Numbered from the stretch's first letter, positions 52,450-63,860 are shown. The stretch: 64,000 nt of DNA from JAWKWH01 sp965204295 (GCA_965204295.1 OZ241973.1:1426001-1490000); one strand, 5' to 3'. Numbers and translations: made by a program. The notes: generated by a model not told the origin, from the letters alone.

Positions 52450-52967
52450 GCACGCAGTTCGGTCCGGTCGGACGCGCGGTAGCCATGATCGCGATACTTG
52501 TCGCGATGACCGTTGCGTTGTTCTGGCTCGACCCGGGAAACTTCTATCTTTGGGCAAAGGCCATCCACATAATCGCGGTGATTTCATGGATGGCCGGAAT
52601 GTTGTATTTGCCGAGATTGTTCATTTATCACACGCAGACAGAAGTCGGTTCGCCGCAGTCAGAAACATTCAAGACCATGGAGCACCGCCTGCTTCGGGTG
52701 ATCGTCAATCCAGCGATGACGGTGACGTGGGCATTCGGGCTGTGGCTGGCCTGGAAGGAATTCGGATTTCAGGGTACATGGCTGCATCTGAAATTCGCCT
52801 GTGTGCTCGCCATATCGGCGTTGTACGGCCATTTCTCCAGATATGTCCGCCTGTTCAAACAGGACAGGCGCGAAAAATCCGTCCGTTACTGGCGGTTCAT
52901 GAACGAGGCACCAACGGTGTTGATGATCGCCATAGTCATACTTGCTATCGTCAAACCATTCCGGTGA
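52446..52967 (+). CDS. hemJ: Protoporphyrinogen IX oxidase HemJ
   Basis: 173-residue inner-membrane protein with about four helices, UPF0093/CopD-like. Conserved AKAIHIIAVISWMAGMLYLP with the essential His, KTMEHRLLRVIVNPAM and LHLKFACVL. Coupled to hemE, consistent with haem synthesis. Confidence 0.9.
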   Translation: MSTQFGPVGRAVAMIAILVAMTVALFWLDPGNFYLWAKAIHIIAVISWMAGMLYLPRLFIYHTQTEVGSPQSETFKTMEHRLLRVIVNPAMTVTWAFGLWLAWKEFGFQGTWLHLKFACVLAISALYGHFSRYVRLFKQDRREKSVRYWRFMNEAPTVLMIAIVILAIVKPFR

Positions 52968-53163
52968 CGTCAGCGTTTGGTTTTTTGGTGCCGGATGAAT
53001 CCCGCACGCAATTTGTGTTGCGCTTTCCGGCGCTATGGGGTAAACGAAACCGCCTTCCTTTAAGGGTCCGCCGCGATCCCAACTCCCGATACCGAGCGTT
53101 GATCAGGCGAGATGCCGCGGCGAATTCCGCATATCCCCTCCCATATGGACTAGAGCCGCCAGC

Positions 53164-54429
53164 ATGCAGGAAATGAAACTTCAGAAACTGAAAAACAAGA
53201 CGCCGACCGATCTCATTGCTTTTGCCGAATCGCTTGAGGTCGAAAACGCGAGCGCGTTGCGAACACAGGAGTTGATGTTCGCGATTTTGAAGAAACTGGC
53301 GGCCCAAGATATCGAGATCATGGGAGGGGGCGTCGTCGAAATCCTGCAGGACGGATTCGGTTTTCTGCGTTCGGCCAATGCGAATTATCTCCCCGGTCCG
53401 GATGATATCTACATATCGCCATCGCAGATCAGGCGGTTTTTGCTGAAGACCGGCGATACGGTCGAGGGACCGATCCACAGCCCGAAAGAGGGTGAGCGCT
53501 ACTTCGCACTGCTCAAGGTCAATACGATCAACTTCGAGGATCCGGAGAAAATCCGGCACAAGATTCACTTCGACAATCTGACGCCACTTTATCCTGATGA
53601 GCGGCTGAACATGGAAACCGAGGATCCGACGAGGAAAGATCTGTCGGCTAGGGTTATCGATCTGGTGGCACCACTTGGCAAGGGCCAGCGCGGTCTGATC
53701 GTGGCGCCGCCGCGAACCGGTAAAACGGTATTGCTGCAGAACATCGCGCACTCGATCACATCCAATCATCCGGAGTGCTATCTGATCGTGCTCCTAATCG
53801 ACGAGCGGCCGGAAGAGGTGACCGACATGCAGCGGTCGGTCGATGGCGAGGTCGTATCCTCGACATTCGATGAACCGGCGACAAGACATGTGCAGGTTGC
53901 GGAGATGGTAATTGAGAAAGCCAAACGCCTCGTCGAGCATGGCCGCAACGTTGTCATACTGCTCGATTCGATCACCAGGCTCGGAAGGGCCTACAACACA
54001 GTCGTTCCGTCTTCCGGTAAGGTCTTGACCGGAGGCGTGGACGCCAACGCTCTTCAGCGACCCAAGCGATTCTTCGGTGCGGCGCGCAACATCGAAGAAG
54101 GCGGTTCGCTCACCATCATCGCAACCGCACTGATCGATACAGGAAGCCGCATGGATGAGGTGATCTTCGAAGAGTTCAAGGGAACGGGCAATTCCGAGAT
54201 CGTTCTGGATCGCAAGGTCGCCGATAAACGATTTTTCCCGTCAATGGACATTTTGAAATCAGGTACCCGCAAGGAAGATCTGCTGGTGCCGAAACAGGAT
54301 TTGCAGAAGATATTCGTACTTAGGAGAATCCTTTCGCCAATGGGCACGACCGATGCGATCGAGTTCCTTATCGACAAACTGAAGCAGACCAAGTCGAACT
54401 CGGAATTCTTCGATTCGATGAATACGTAG
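53164..54429 (+). CDS. rho: Transcription termination factor Rho
   Basis: 421 residues, hexameric RNA helicase. N-terminal helix bundle (LKNKTPTDLIAFAESLEVEN) and cold-shock-like RNA-binding domain (GFGFLRSANANYLPGPDDIY), then RecA-type motor with P-loop GLIVAPPRTGKTVLLQNIA, Q-loop and R-loop (GGVDANALQRPKRFFGAARN). A 196-base leader separates it from hemJ; rho leaders are often autoregulated. Confidence 0.97.
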   Translation: MQEMKLQKLKNKTPTDLIAFAESLEVENASALRTQELMFAILKKLAAQDIEIMGGGVVEILQDGFGFLRSANANYLPGPDDIYISPSQIRRFLLKTGDTVEGPIHSPKEGERYFALLKVNTINFEDPEKIRHKIHFDNLTPLYPDERLNMETEDPTRKDLSARVIDLVAPLGKGQRGLIVAPPRTGKTVLLQNIAHSITSNHPECYLIVLLIDERPEEVTDMQRSVDGEVVSSTFDEPATRHVQVAEMVIEKAKRLVEHGRNVVILLDSITRLGRAYNTVVPSSGKVLTGGVDANALQRPKRFFGAARNIEEGGSLTIIATALIDTGSRMDEVIFEEFKGTGNSEIVLDRKVADKRFFPSMDILKSGTRKEDLLVPKQDLQKIFVLRRILSPMGTTDAIEFLIDKLKQTKSNSEFFDSMNT

Positions 54430-54435
54430 GCCCGG

Positions 54436-56439
54436 TTACGGGATCAGCAGCTCCGCCGACAATTGCCGTTTCAGCCAATCGGGCGATGTCATGGGTGGCA
54501 AACAGGTCTGGCCGCGGCACAGCCAGGCCGCCGGTTTCGACGTGTCAAAATCCGCCGCTCCGGGAACCGGATGGCCGTGGTTGTCCGCATTGAGGGGAAT
54601 CTTTACATCGATTCTGCGAACATCCGGCAATGATCTGGCGACCCTAGAGAAATCGGCCTTGGCCGGGTTTTCGACGATTACCAGTCTGGTCGACCTGGCC
54701 GCCATGTAGACGGCATTGAAGATGCCGGCCTGTCCGTGGCTTTGAAATCGCGTGCGCCCCATCGCGGCGCTTGCGCAATCCATGGCTTCCTCATGGCGCC
54801 GGGGATTTCCGGTTGCAGTCGCGAGCCTTGTCAGAGCTTCGATTATCTGCGCGGTCGCCGACGGCGTCGCCTCGTCGATATCTCCACGGATGCGGATTGG
54901 AACGTCGGATGCCGTGCTTGATGTAAGGAAGTGACCGCCTTCTCCATCCCCGTGATCCACCTTCAAGAATTCGCACCAGCGCTTCGCGGATTCGATATAG
55001 CCGAATTTTCCGGTCAGTTCGAACAGGGACACCGCCGCGTTGATCATGGCCGCATAGTCCATGGAAAGCGCCGGAAACAATTTGGAAGGTCCGTTGACGG
55101 AATGAGGCAGCCTTCCCGATTGATCCTCCTGACGGGATATTGCGTCGAATAGCCGCTCGGCGATGCCGGTCCAGTTGTCCTGCCCGAAATACCGGGCGGC
55201 GTCGGCTATCGCGCGAACCGTAATGCCATTCCAGTCCGTCAGTACTTTGTCGTCCCTGCTTGGCGGGATGCGGGTATTGCGGTTTGCAAGGAGCCGGGAC
55301 AGCAAGGAGCACGGCGTAGAAGAACCCGGATGAGAACGGACAATGACCGGATTGCCCTCCCATGATTCGGGCGAGACAAGTCGATAGAGATCGAGAAAAT
55401 GTTCCTTGTCGTCTCCAAGAACGGTGTCCAATTCGGGCTCCGTCCAGACATAGAATTTGCCTTCTTCGCCCTCGCTGTCCGCATCAAGACTCGATGCATA
55501 TGCACCCGAAATTGTCGTCATCTCCCGTTCGAGCCAGTTGACGATCTCGTCGATTCGCTCCCAGAACATTTTTTTTTGCGTGAATGCATGGGCGAGCGTG
55601 CAAAGTTGGATCATTTGACCGTTGTCGTAAAGCATTTTTTCGAAATGCGGAATGATCCACTGAGCGTCGGTCGAATAACGGCACAATCCACCGCCGATGT
55701 GATCGTAGATGCCGCCGCACAGCATCTTTTCGAGACTGTACAACACTTTTTTCAGGTTCGGCCGGTTTTTGGATTCATGAGCCGCCAGCCAAAGCGACAT
55801 CATATACGGCGCGTTGGGGAATTTAGGAGCGCCGGAAATGCCGCCATGGACCGGATCCATCATTTGCGAAATCCTGCCGGCCAGCGACAAAAGCGGCTTT
55901 TCTGATATTTCCCCCGGATGATTGTCCGGAGATAGTTGACCGGAAATGTGACGGGTAAGCTCCGAAGCGCCCGAACGAATATCGCCGGGCCTGTCGGTCC
56001 AGGCTTTTTGCACACTGTGCATGACCTGAATAAAACCGGGCCGGCCATATTTCGACGTCCTGGGAAAATACGTTCCGCCCCAAAAAGGTTGTCCGCCGGG
56101 CGTCAGGAATATGGTCAGGGGCCATCCGCCCTGTTCACCTGTCGCGTTTAGCGCCGCCATGAAAATCTGATCGATATCCGGGCGTTCTTCGCGATCAACC
56201 TTGATATTGACAAAGAGATCGTTCATCACAGAGGCGACCTCTTCATCCTCGAAACATTCATGCGCCATGACATGGCACCAGTGGCAGGCGGAATAGCCGA
56301 CCGACAATAAAATTGGCCTGTTCTCGCGTTTTGCCGTATCCAGCGCAGCTTGCCCCCACGGCCACCAGTGGACGGGATTGGCGCGATGTTGCAGAAGATA
56401 GGGGCTGGTCTCACCAGAAAGCCGGTTCTTTCCGGTCAT
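54436..56439 (-). CDS. Thioredoxin-domain DUF255 protein (YyaL/spermatogenesis-associated type)
   Basis: 667 residues. N-terminal thioredoxin-fold domain with NPVHWWPWG, SVGYSACHWCHVMAHECFED (CxxC) and VNIKVDREERPDIDQIFM, then a long (alpha/alpha)6-barrel-like domain related to glycoside hydrolases (GGIYDHIGGGLCRYSTDAQW, HFEKMLYDNGQM, SLDADSEGEEGKFYVW). Function not known; cytoplasmic, no signal peptide. Convergent with rho (6 bases). Confidence 0.88.
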   Translation of the reverse strand: MTGKNRLSGETSPYLLQHRANPVHWWPWGQAALDTAKRENRPILLSVGYSACHWCHVMAHECFEDEEVASVMNDLFVNIKVDREERPDIDQIFMAALNATGEQGGWPLTIFLTPGGQPFWGGTYFPRTSKYGRPGFIQVMHSVQKAWTDRPGDIRSGASELTRHISGQLSPDNHPGEISEKPLLSLAGRISQMMDPVHGGISGAPKFPNAPYMMSLWLAAHESKNRPNLKKVLYSLEKMLCGGIYDHIGGGLCRYSTDAQWIIPHFEKMLYDNGQMIQLCTLAHAFTQKKMFWERIDEIVNWLEREMTTISGAYASSLDADSEGEEGKFYVWTEPELDTVLGDDKEHFLDLYRLVSPESWEGNPVIVRSHPGSSTPCSLLSRLLANRNTRIPPSRDDKVLTDWNGITVRAIADAARYFGQDNWTGIAERLFDAISRQEDQSGRLPHSVNGPSKLFPALSMDYAAMINAAVSLFELTGKFGYIESAKRWCEFLKVDHGDGEGGHFLTSSTASDVPIRIRGDIDEATPSATAQIIEALTRLATATGNPRRHEEAMDCASAAMGRTRFQSHGQAGIFNAVYMAARSTRLVIVENPAKADFSRVARSLPDVRRIDVKIPLNADNHGHPVPGAADFDTSKPAAWLCRGQTCLPPMTSPDWLKRQLSAELLIP

Positions 56440-56501
56440 GCCGACATATCCATGGTCGCTCCGGGTCGAATTGAGATGGTTGTCTCAGTAGAATGTGCAG
56501 C

Positions 56502-57828
<1,327 letters not shown>

Positions 57829-57830
<2 letters not shown>

Positions 57831-57842
57831 TTCACGTGAAAC
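57829..57842. promoter_or_regulatory. parS site (one mismatch)
   Basis: GATTCACGTGAAAC, one base from GTTTCACGTGAAAC. Begins inside the mnmE stop codon TGA. Expected ParB loading site. Confidence 0.7.
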
Positions 57843-57875
57843 ATTGCGACGCGGCTCCGGACTCTGTAAACCACC

Positions 57876-57889
57876 GTTTCACGTGAAAC
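57876..57889. promoter_or_regulatory. parS site (perfect)
   Basis: GTTTCACGTGAAAC, a perfect 14-bp ParB palindrome, in the 114-base gap between mnmE and mnmG. Confidence 0.9.
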
Positions 57890-57944
57890 ATTTCAACTTG
57901 GCGCATGCGCTAGGTTTTAACGCGGTCACAAAAAGCCGACATAT

Positions 57945-59813
57945 ATGCCGGAAATGAAGTTCGATGTTGTGGTTATCGGCGGCGGCCATGCCGGCTGCGA
58001 AGCGGCGTCCGCGTCCGCCAGATATGGCGCCGCAACGGCGCTCGTGACGCTGAATCGGGAAAGCGTCGGCGTCATGTCATGCAATCCGGCAATCGGCGGC
58101 GTCGGCAAAGGTCAGCTCGTCCGTGAAATCGACGCTCTGGACGGATTGATGGGGTGCGTGGCCGATACCGCGGCCATACAATATCGCCTTCTCAACCGGC
58201 GAAAGGGACCAGCGGTGAGAGGCCCGCGGTCGCAGGCAGACCGGGTGTTGTATCGCCAGGCGATGGGAGAGGCGATCGCCGGTCAGGATGGTCTGACTGT
58301 CGTCGAAGGCGAAGTGGTGCGCTTCGAGGTCTCCGGCGATAGAGTCGATTCCGTCGAATTGGCCGACGGTCGGATTCTGCGTTGCGCGGCGGTCGTGCTC
58401 ACGACTGGAACCTTCCTAGGCGGGCTGATTCACATCGGAGACCGGAAGATCGCAGCCGGGCGAATCAACGAAAAAGCGACGATCGGGCTTGCGACAAGAC
58501 TGAACGAAGCCGGATTTGCATTGGGCCGGCTCAAAACCGGAACGCCGCCCCGGATCGACGGACGGACGGTGGATTGGGCGTCGGTTTCCATGCAAGGTGC
58601 CGATGTCGATCCGGTTGTGTTTTCCTTTTTGACGAGGAAAGCAAGAAACCGGCAAATCGATTGCGGCGTGACGAGAACGAATAGTGGGACGCACGAAATC
58701 ATCCGGTCGAACCTGCACAAATCGGCCATGTATTCGGGGGCGATTGGCGGAGTGGGACCGCGTTATTGCCCTTCAATTGAAGACAAGATAGCAAAATTCG
58801 GCGACCGCGACGGTCATCAGGTATTTCTCGAACCGGAAGGTTTGAATGATCACACGGTCTATCCGAACGGCATTTCGACCTCGCTGCCTGAGGATGTTCA
58901 GTTGGATCTTGTCCGATCTATTCCCGGGCTGAACAGTGCGCAAATTCTGCAACCGGGTTACGCCATAGAATACGATCACGTCGACCCGCGCGAGTTGGAT
59001 CATACGCTAGAAACACGGCGTATGCCGGGATTGTTCTTGGCCGGGCAAATCAACGGCACGACCGGATATGAAGAAGCCGCGGCCCAGGGATTGGTCGCGG
59101 GACTGAATGCGGCGCGAAAAGCCGGAGGAGACAATGGCGTCGTCATCGGCCGCGGGGACGGATACATTGGCGTGATGATTGACGATCTTGTCAGCCGCGG
59201 CGTCAGTGAACCCTATCGGATGTTTACATCCCGGTCCGAGTTCAGACTGACCTTGCGCGCCGATAACGCCGACCGGCGTTTGACTCCACTGGCGAACGAA
59301 CTCGGGATCGCCGGCAGGCGTCGGCGAGACGCATTTGCGAGCAAACTGGCCGGGTTCAACCGGGCGATGGAACTGGCCGGTTCCGTCAGCCTGACTCCGG
59401 ACGAAGCGGCGCGGCGCGGGCTGAACGTCAATAGAGACGGAAAACGCAGGACGGCGTTCGAACTCCTCTCACATCCCGACATTTCCATGGCGCGGTTGAT
59501 GGAAATATGGCCGGAACTAGCGAAGCTGGATCCGCGGGCGCGGGACGACCTGGAAACGGAGGCGCGATACGCAAGCTATCTGGACAAGCAGAAGGCGGAT
59601 ATCGCCGTGGTCAGAAGAGAGGAAGCACGGACCATACCCGATGAACTGGATATCGACGGTTTGCGGGGATTGTCCAATGAACTGAAAGAAAAAATCCGTG
59701 CCGGTAAACCGCAGACGATCGCACAGGCCCAGAAAATAGACGGCATGACGCCAGCGGCCATCGGGATCATCATCGCGCACGCCAAGAAATCCGATTCCCT
59801 CGGCCGTCGGTAA
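57945..59813 (+). CDS. mnmG: tRNA uridine-5-carboxymethylaminomethyl modification enzyme MnmG
   Basis: 622-residue FAD enzyme, partner of MnmE. FDVVVIGGGHAGCEAASASA, SCNPAIGGVGKGQLVREID, RRGP-type RRKGPAVRGPRSQADR, FLAGQINGTTGYEEAAAQGL, SRSEFRLTLRADNAD and a helical C-terminal domain. Start ATGCCGGAAATG at 57945. Confidence 0.96.
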   Translation: MPEMKFDVVVIGGGHAGCEAASASARYGAATALVTLNRESVGVMSCNPAIGGVGKGQLVREIDALDGLMGCVADTAAIQYRLLNRRKGPAVRGPRSQADRVLYRQAMGEAIAGQDGLTVVEGEVVRFEVSGDRVDSVELADGRILRCAAVVLTTGTFLGGLIHIGDRKIAAGRINEKATIGLATRLNEAGFALGRLKTGTPPRIDGRTVDWASVSMQGADVDPVVFSFLTRKARNRQIDCGVTRTNSGTHEIIRSNLHKSAMYSGAIGGVGPRYCPSIEDKIAKFGDRDGHQVFLEPEGLNDHTVYPNGISTSLPEDVQLDLVRSIPGLNSAQILQPGYAIEYDHVDPRELDHTLETRRMPGLFLAGQINGTTGYEEAAAQGLVAGLNAARKAGGDNGVVIGRGDGYIGVMIDDLVSRGVSEPYRMFTSRSEFRLTLRADNADRRLTPLANELGIAGRRRRDAFASKLAGFNRAMELAGSVSLTPDEAARRGLNVNRDGKRRTAFELLSHPDISMARLMEIWPELAKLDPRARDDLETEARYASYLDKQKADIAVVRREEARTIPDELDIDGLRGLSNELKEKIRAGKPQTIAQAQKIDGMTPAAIGIIIAHAKKSDSLGRR

Positions 59814-59815
59814 TC

Positions 59816-60454
59816 GTGTCAGACAAGCGACACGCTCTGCGGAAGAGTATGATCGGGGAAGTTTCACGTGAAACGTATGAAAAGCTGCTTCTGTTTGAAA
59901 ACCGGTTCCTCAAATGGAACAAGCGGATCAACTTAGCGTCCGAGACAAGCGTGAAAGACCTTTGGCGCCGCCATATCGTTGATAGCGCACAGATATGGCG
60001 TCTTGGCCGCGGGGCGAAAAGATGGCTCGATATCGGAACAGGTGGAGGGTTTCCCGGCGCGGTTTTGGCAATTCTGCTCTCGGAAATCGCCGATGCGGAG
60101 GTACATCTGGTGGAAAGCAATGCAAAAAAGGCGGCTTTTCTCTCGCAGGTGATGGGTGAAACCGGGGCCCCTGCGACTGTTCACGTGTGTCGGATTCAGG
60201 AATTGCATGGTGAGCTTGGCGAAACTGAGGTCGTCACCGCGAGGGCGGTCGCCGGTTTGCGGCATTTGTTATCGATGGCGCGGCCCTGGTTGAATGAAGG
60301 TGCGCGCGCCCTGTTCCAAAAAGGCCGGGATTACCGGGCGGAAATAATGGAGTGCCGTGACGACTGGACGTATGATTTGCTGACGCATGAAAGCGGAACC
60401 GACCCGGGCGGCGTCGTTCTGGAAATCTCCGGTTTGCGACCGGGGAAGAGTTGA
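59816..60454 (+). CDS. rsmG: 16S rRNA (guanine-N7)-methyltransferase RsmG
   Basis: 212 residues. Methylates G527 of 16S rRNA. RWLDIGTGGGFPGAVLAILL (SAM), LVESNAKKAAFL, VTARAVAGL. GTG start at 59816, two bases after the mnmG stop. A perfect parS site lies inside codons 16-20. Confidence 0.93.
   Translation: MSDKRHALRKSMIGEVSRETYEKLLLFENRFLKWNKRINLASETSVKDLWRRHIVDSAQIWRLGRGAKRWLDIGTGGGFPGAVLAILLSEIADAEVHLVESNAKKAAFLSQVMGETGAPATVHVCRIQELHGELGETEVVTARAVAGLRHLLSMARPWLNEGARALFQKGRDYRAEIMECRDDWTYDLLTHESGTDPGGVVLEISGLRPGKS
59861..59874. promoter_or_regulatory. parS site (perfect) inside rsmG
   Basis: GTTTCACGTGAAAC within the rsmG coding region, encoding VSRET. Third parS-like site in the cluster. 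Confidence 0.9.
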
Positions 60455-60498
60455 TCGCGGTCGGCAATCCGATTGACAAAAGCGCCAATGGATGTGGA

Positions 60499-61290
60499 AT
60501 GGCCGACGATCCAAGGATAATTACCATCGCCAATCAAAAGGGCGGCGTCGGCAAGACGACGACAACGATAAATCTTGCGACCGCGCTTGCCGCGATCGGA
60601 AAGAAGGTTCTGATTGTCGATCTTGATCCTCAGGGCAACGCCAGCACGGGGTTTGGAATAGACAACAAGGACCGACACACATCGTCATATGATGTCATGA
60701 TGGGCCATTCGATGGTTTCGGAGGCGGCAATGGAAACGGCGGTGCCAGGTCTGTTCATTGTGCCCTCCACGATGGATTTGCTTGGTGTGGAAATGGAAAT
60801 CGCTTCCGCCGGGGACAGAGCCGTGCGGTTGCGCAACGTGCTGCGTCGAAGCGAATCCTGCGATTTCGGCTACATTCTGATCGACTGCCCTCCCTCCCTC
60901 AACCTCCTGACTCTCAATTCAATGGCCACGGCCGATTCCGTACTCGTTCCGCTGCAATGCGAGTTTTTTGCGCTGGAAGGACTAAGCCAGCTTTTGAAAA
61001 CCGTGGAACAGGTTCGCTCGTCGCTGAACCGCGCGCTAGAAATCCAGGGTATCGTCATGACGATGTTTGACAGCCGAAACAATCTCGCCAATCAGGTCGT
61101 CGACGATGTTCGCGCGCATATGGGAGACAGGGTATACAACACCGTGATCCCGAGAAACGTCAGAATCTCCGAAGCGCCTTCGCACGGGAAGCCGGCGATT
61201 TTGTACGATCTGCATTGTGCGGGAAGCCAAGCATATCTCAGATTGGCTTCCGAGCTTATCAACCGCGAGAAAAAACTGGCGGCGGCCTGA
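60499..61290 (+). CDS. parA: Chromosome partitioning ATPase ParA
   Basis: 263 residues. Deviant Walker A ITIANQKGGVGKTTTTINLA, A' ILIDCPPSL, and LVPLQCEFFALEGLSQL. Drives origin segregation with ParB. ATG at 60499 chosen; a TTG at 60451 overlapping the rsmG stop is possible. Confidence 0.94.
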   Translation: MADDPRIITIANQKGGVGKTTTTINLATALAAIGKKVLIVDLDPQGNASTGFGIDNKDRHTSSYDVMMGHSMVSEAAMETAVPGLFIVPSTMDLLGVEMEIASAGDRAVRLRNVLRRSESCDFGYILIDCPPSLNLLTLNSMATADSVLVPLQCEFFALEGLSQLLKTVEQVRSSLNRALEIQGIVMTMFDSRNNLANQVVDDVRAHMGDRVYNTVIPRNVRISEAPSHGKPAILYDLHCAGSQAYLRLASELINREKKLAAA

Positions 61291-61323
61291 TTCGATTCCG
61301 ATGCGAAAAAAGAAGACGATGCA

Positions 61324-62196
61324 ATGAACGAGGATGCGACAAGGAAGAGGCTGGGCCGGGGCCTGGCGGCGCTGATCGGCGAGGCCGACGCCAACGAGTT
61401 TCCGCCAACGAATTCCGATGACGAGCGGATAGCCGTCGACTATATAATGGCCAATCCGAACAATCCCCGCCGGGATTTCCGGGAATCGGAACTCGCCGGG
61501 CTTGAAAATTCGATACGGGAACACGGCATTGTACAACCGGTTGTCGTCAGGCCGGTTTCCGGGTCCGTGAATTACGAGATCATCGCCGGCGAGAGGCGCT
61601 GGCGCGCGGCAATACATGCCGGTTTGTCTGAAATACCGGTCATCGTTCGCGATATCGACGATCGCGCCGCGCTGGAACTGGCCATTGTCGAAAATGTGCA
61701 AAGGGCGGACCTGAATCCGGTGGAAGAAGCTCAAGGCTATCGGCTGTTGATTGACAATCATGGCTACGGGCAAACGGAACTGGCGAATGTTATTGGCAAG
61801 AGCCGCAGCCATGTGGCCAATACCTTGCGCCTTCTGAACCTGCCCGAAACCGTACGGTCCATGCTGACCGACGGCAACCTGACAGCCGGGCACGCCCGCG
61901 CGTTGATCACCGCGAACGATCCGGTTGGATTGGCGTGGGAGATAGTCGAAAACGGCCTATCCGTTCGTCAGGCCGAGGCCATCGTTCAGGACCCGGAAAA
62001 GAACGAGACCACCTCGGTAGGTCCGAAACAACCCTCCGCCGGCAAGGATGCGGACACGAAAGCGCTGGAGAAGGCGCTGGGCGATGTGACCGGAATGGTC
62101 ATATCTATAAAATCGCGTGGTCCGGGAGGAAAAATGACAATTTCCTACAAATCACTGGATCAACTGGATGATCTTTGCAGGCGATTGAGAAATTGA
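61324..62196 (+). CDS. parB: Chromosome partitioning protein ParB
   Basis: 290 residues. N-terminal ParA-contact region (RKRLGRGLAALIGE), CTP-binding motif IAGERRWRAAIHAGL, ENVQRADLNPVEEAQGYRLL, helix-turn-helix GKSRSHVANTLRLLNLP, and C-terminal dimer domain. Binds the nearby parS sites. Confidence 0.95.
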   Translation: MNEDATRKRLGRGLAALIGEADANEFPPTNSDDERIAVDYIMANPNNPRRDFRESELAGLENSIREHGIVQPVVVRPVSGSVNYEIIAGERRWRAAIHAGLSEIPVIVRDIDDRAALELAIVENVQRADLNPVEEAQGYRLLIDNHGYGQTELANVIGKSRSHVANTLRLLNLPETVRSMLTDGNLTAGHARALITANDPVGLAWEIVENGLSVRQAEAIVQDPEKNETTSVGPKQPSAGKDADTKALEKALGDVTGMVISIKSRGPGGKMTISYKSLDQLDDLCRRLRN

Positions 62197-62230
62197 CGTG
62201 AATGCCAGCCTGCCGTCAGCCATGGCGGCG

Positions 62231-63277
62231 TCATTTCCGCCTTGCGCCGCGCGCCGACTCCAGACACAGGGAAAGCATCGTCTGACGACACAGGGAAGTA
62301 GCTATGCTGGTATTGCTTCGAGATGTCAGGATTGCCTGTTGAAGCCGGTCCAGGGCGCGGGAGATCATCGGCCCGTTCCACCGCGATACGGCATTTTCCA
62401 TCACCTTGCGGCGCGAAAAGAAGATTGGCGGTCTGGCGGAGACGACAATGGATTGAACGCTCCCGCTCCCGCTGTCGCTTTCATGCCGTAAACGCTGAAG
62501 CAACTGCAATTTCCTCAGCATGGAGGATAAAGCCAGAAAGGGTGCCGCCCCCGATGCCGCAAATCGCGTATATGCGAGGTCAAAACCCTTTGGATCGCCG
62601 GAGAGCACCGAATCGATTATCGTATCCTGGGAGATGGCGGATACGTCGCCCATGGACGCCACCACATCCTCGGTTTCGATCATGGTCTTACCCTGACAAT
62701 AAAGCAGGAGCTTTTCGATTTCGCCACGGCTGGCAAGGCGGTCCCCGCCCAGAAGGCTTCTCAGCAATTGCCGCGCCTCTAGCCCGATCCCTAGACCGGC
62801 TTTCACCAGTTGTCGATCAATCAACCCGTCGATCGTCTTTGGCGTGTCAGCATAGCAGGGAAGGGCCATGGCGGCTTTCGCATGCTCGACAATCCGACGC
62901 AACGCCGATCCCTTCTTCAAATCGCCGGCCTCTATCAGAAGCACCGCATCCCGCGGCGGATCGTCGCAAAGCGCCGTAATCGCCCCAGCAAGGGATTTGT
63001 CATTGGAGGCGTTGCGCAGCCACAGGAGGCGATTGTCGCCGAACATCGATATGGTGCGCGCTTCATCGATCAGCCGGGCCGCATCATTGGCCAGTTCGGA
63101 AGCATCCAGCTTCAATACCGAGAAAGGATCGTCGCCGGCCAATCCGGTTGAAGCGGCGAAGTCCTTTGCGCGTTCCGAAACCATGCCTCGATCCGGGCCG
63201 TAAATCAGAACGATTCTGACGTCCGGATGTTCGGATTTCAACCAGGCTTCGACCTCATGCGCCTTCTTCCAAGCCAT
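62231..63277 (-). CDS. holA: DNA polymerase III delta subunit
   Basis: 348 residues, clamp-loader subunit that opens the beta clamp. IVLIYGPDRGMVSERAKDFA, SMFGDNRLLWLRNA, SALRRIVEHAKAAMALPCY, and GGDRLASRGEIEKLLLYC. Convergent with parB, as often found in Rhizobiales. Confidence 0.92.
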   Translation of the reverse strand: MAWKKAHEVEAWLKSEHPDVRIVLIYGPDRGMVSERAKDFAASTGLAGDDPFSVLKLDASELANDAARLIDEARTISMFGDNRLLWLRNASNDKSLAGAITALCDDPPRDAVLLIEAGDLKKGSALRRIVEHAKAAMALPCYADTPKTIDGLIDRQLVKAGLGIGLEARQLLRSLLGGDRLASRGEIEKLLLYCQGKTMIETEDVVASMGDVSAISQDTIIDSVLSGDPKGFDLAYTRFAASGAAPFLALSSMLRKLQLLQRLRHESDSGSGSVQSIVVSARPPIFFSRRKVMENAVSRWNGPMISRALDRLQQAILTSRSNTSIATSLCRQTMLSLCLESARGARRK

Positions 63278-63286
63278 GAGATCGCC

Positions 63287-63751
63287 TTAGTTGCGCAAGA
63301 GTTTTTCGTTAGAGATTTTATCGAGACCAAGCAGCCCCGATATATCGAACCTCGCCGTGGCGAGATCTTCAATGCTGTATTTTCTCAACGTCAGAAAGAA
63401 CGCATCCAGCGCATCGCGCAGAGCGAAATTCAGGGCGCAATTATTGACCAGCGGGCACTCGGTTTCGCCACTTTCAAAACATTCCGCCATGGAAAAATTG
63501 TCTTCCGTCGTTTTCACGACATCTTCGAGTGTGATGTCCCGCGACGGGTGCGCCAGTCTGATCCCGCCATTGCGGCCACGCACCGTTTCCATGAAACCGC
63601 CGGCGACCAGGGGCTGCAATATCTTGAACAGGAACAGTTCCGAGACCGAATACGCCTTTGCGATGTCTGACACACGGCTGAGTTCGCCGCTGTTCGCGGC
63701 GCAGTACATAAGCATCCTCACGGCATAGTTGGTTTGACGGGTCAATTTCAT
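63287..63751 (-). CDS. rirA: Rrf2-family iron-responsive regulator RirA
   Basis: 154 residues. Winged helix (MKLTRQTNYAVRMLMYCAAN, LFLFKILQPLVAGGFMETVR) and three cysteines at about 91, 99 and 105 (ECF...ECPLVNNC) that bind an Fe-S cluster. Represses iron uptake when iron is sufficient. Divergent from an iron-transport binding protein. Confidence 0.9.
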   Translation of the reverse strand: MKLTRQTNYAVRMLMYCAANSGELSRVSDIAKAYSVSELFLFKILQPLVAGGFMETVRGRNGGIRLAHPSRDITLEDVVKTTEDNFSMAECFESGETECPLVNNCALNFALRDALDAFFLTLRKYSIEDLATARFDISGLLGLDKISNEKLLRN

Positions 63752-63796
63752 CGAATATTCCCTGCTTTTCTTGTGGCGGGTAGCCGTTTAAAATGA

Positions 63797-63817
63797 TTCT
63801 AGAAAAGATGATCTTTT
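63797..63817. promoter_or_regulatory. Overlapping palindromes, candidate iron-regulator site
   Basis: TTCTAGAA (63797-63804) followed by AAAAGATGATCTTTT (63803-63817, perfect about its central G) in the rirA/transporter divergent region. AT-rich palindromes suit Irr or RirA binding. Confidence 0.4.
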
Positions 63818-63831
63818 TTGTCCACTTATTA

Positions 63832-63858
63832 TTGACAAACAAAATGGCGGGGATAAAA
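63832..63858 (+). promoter_or_regulatory. Candidate promoter for the iron ABC transporter
   Basis: TTGACA (63832-63837) and ATAAAA (63853-63858), spacer 15. The -35 is a consensus match; the spacing is short. Confidence 0.4.
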
Positions 63859-63860
63859 GA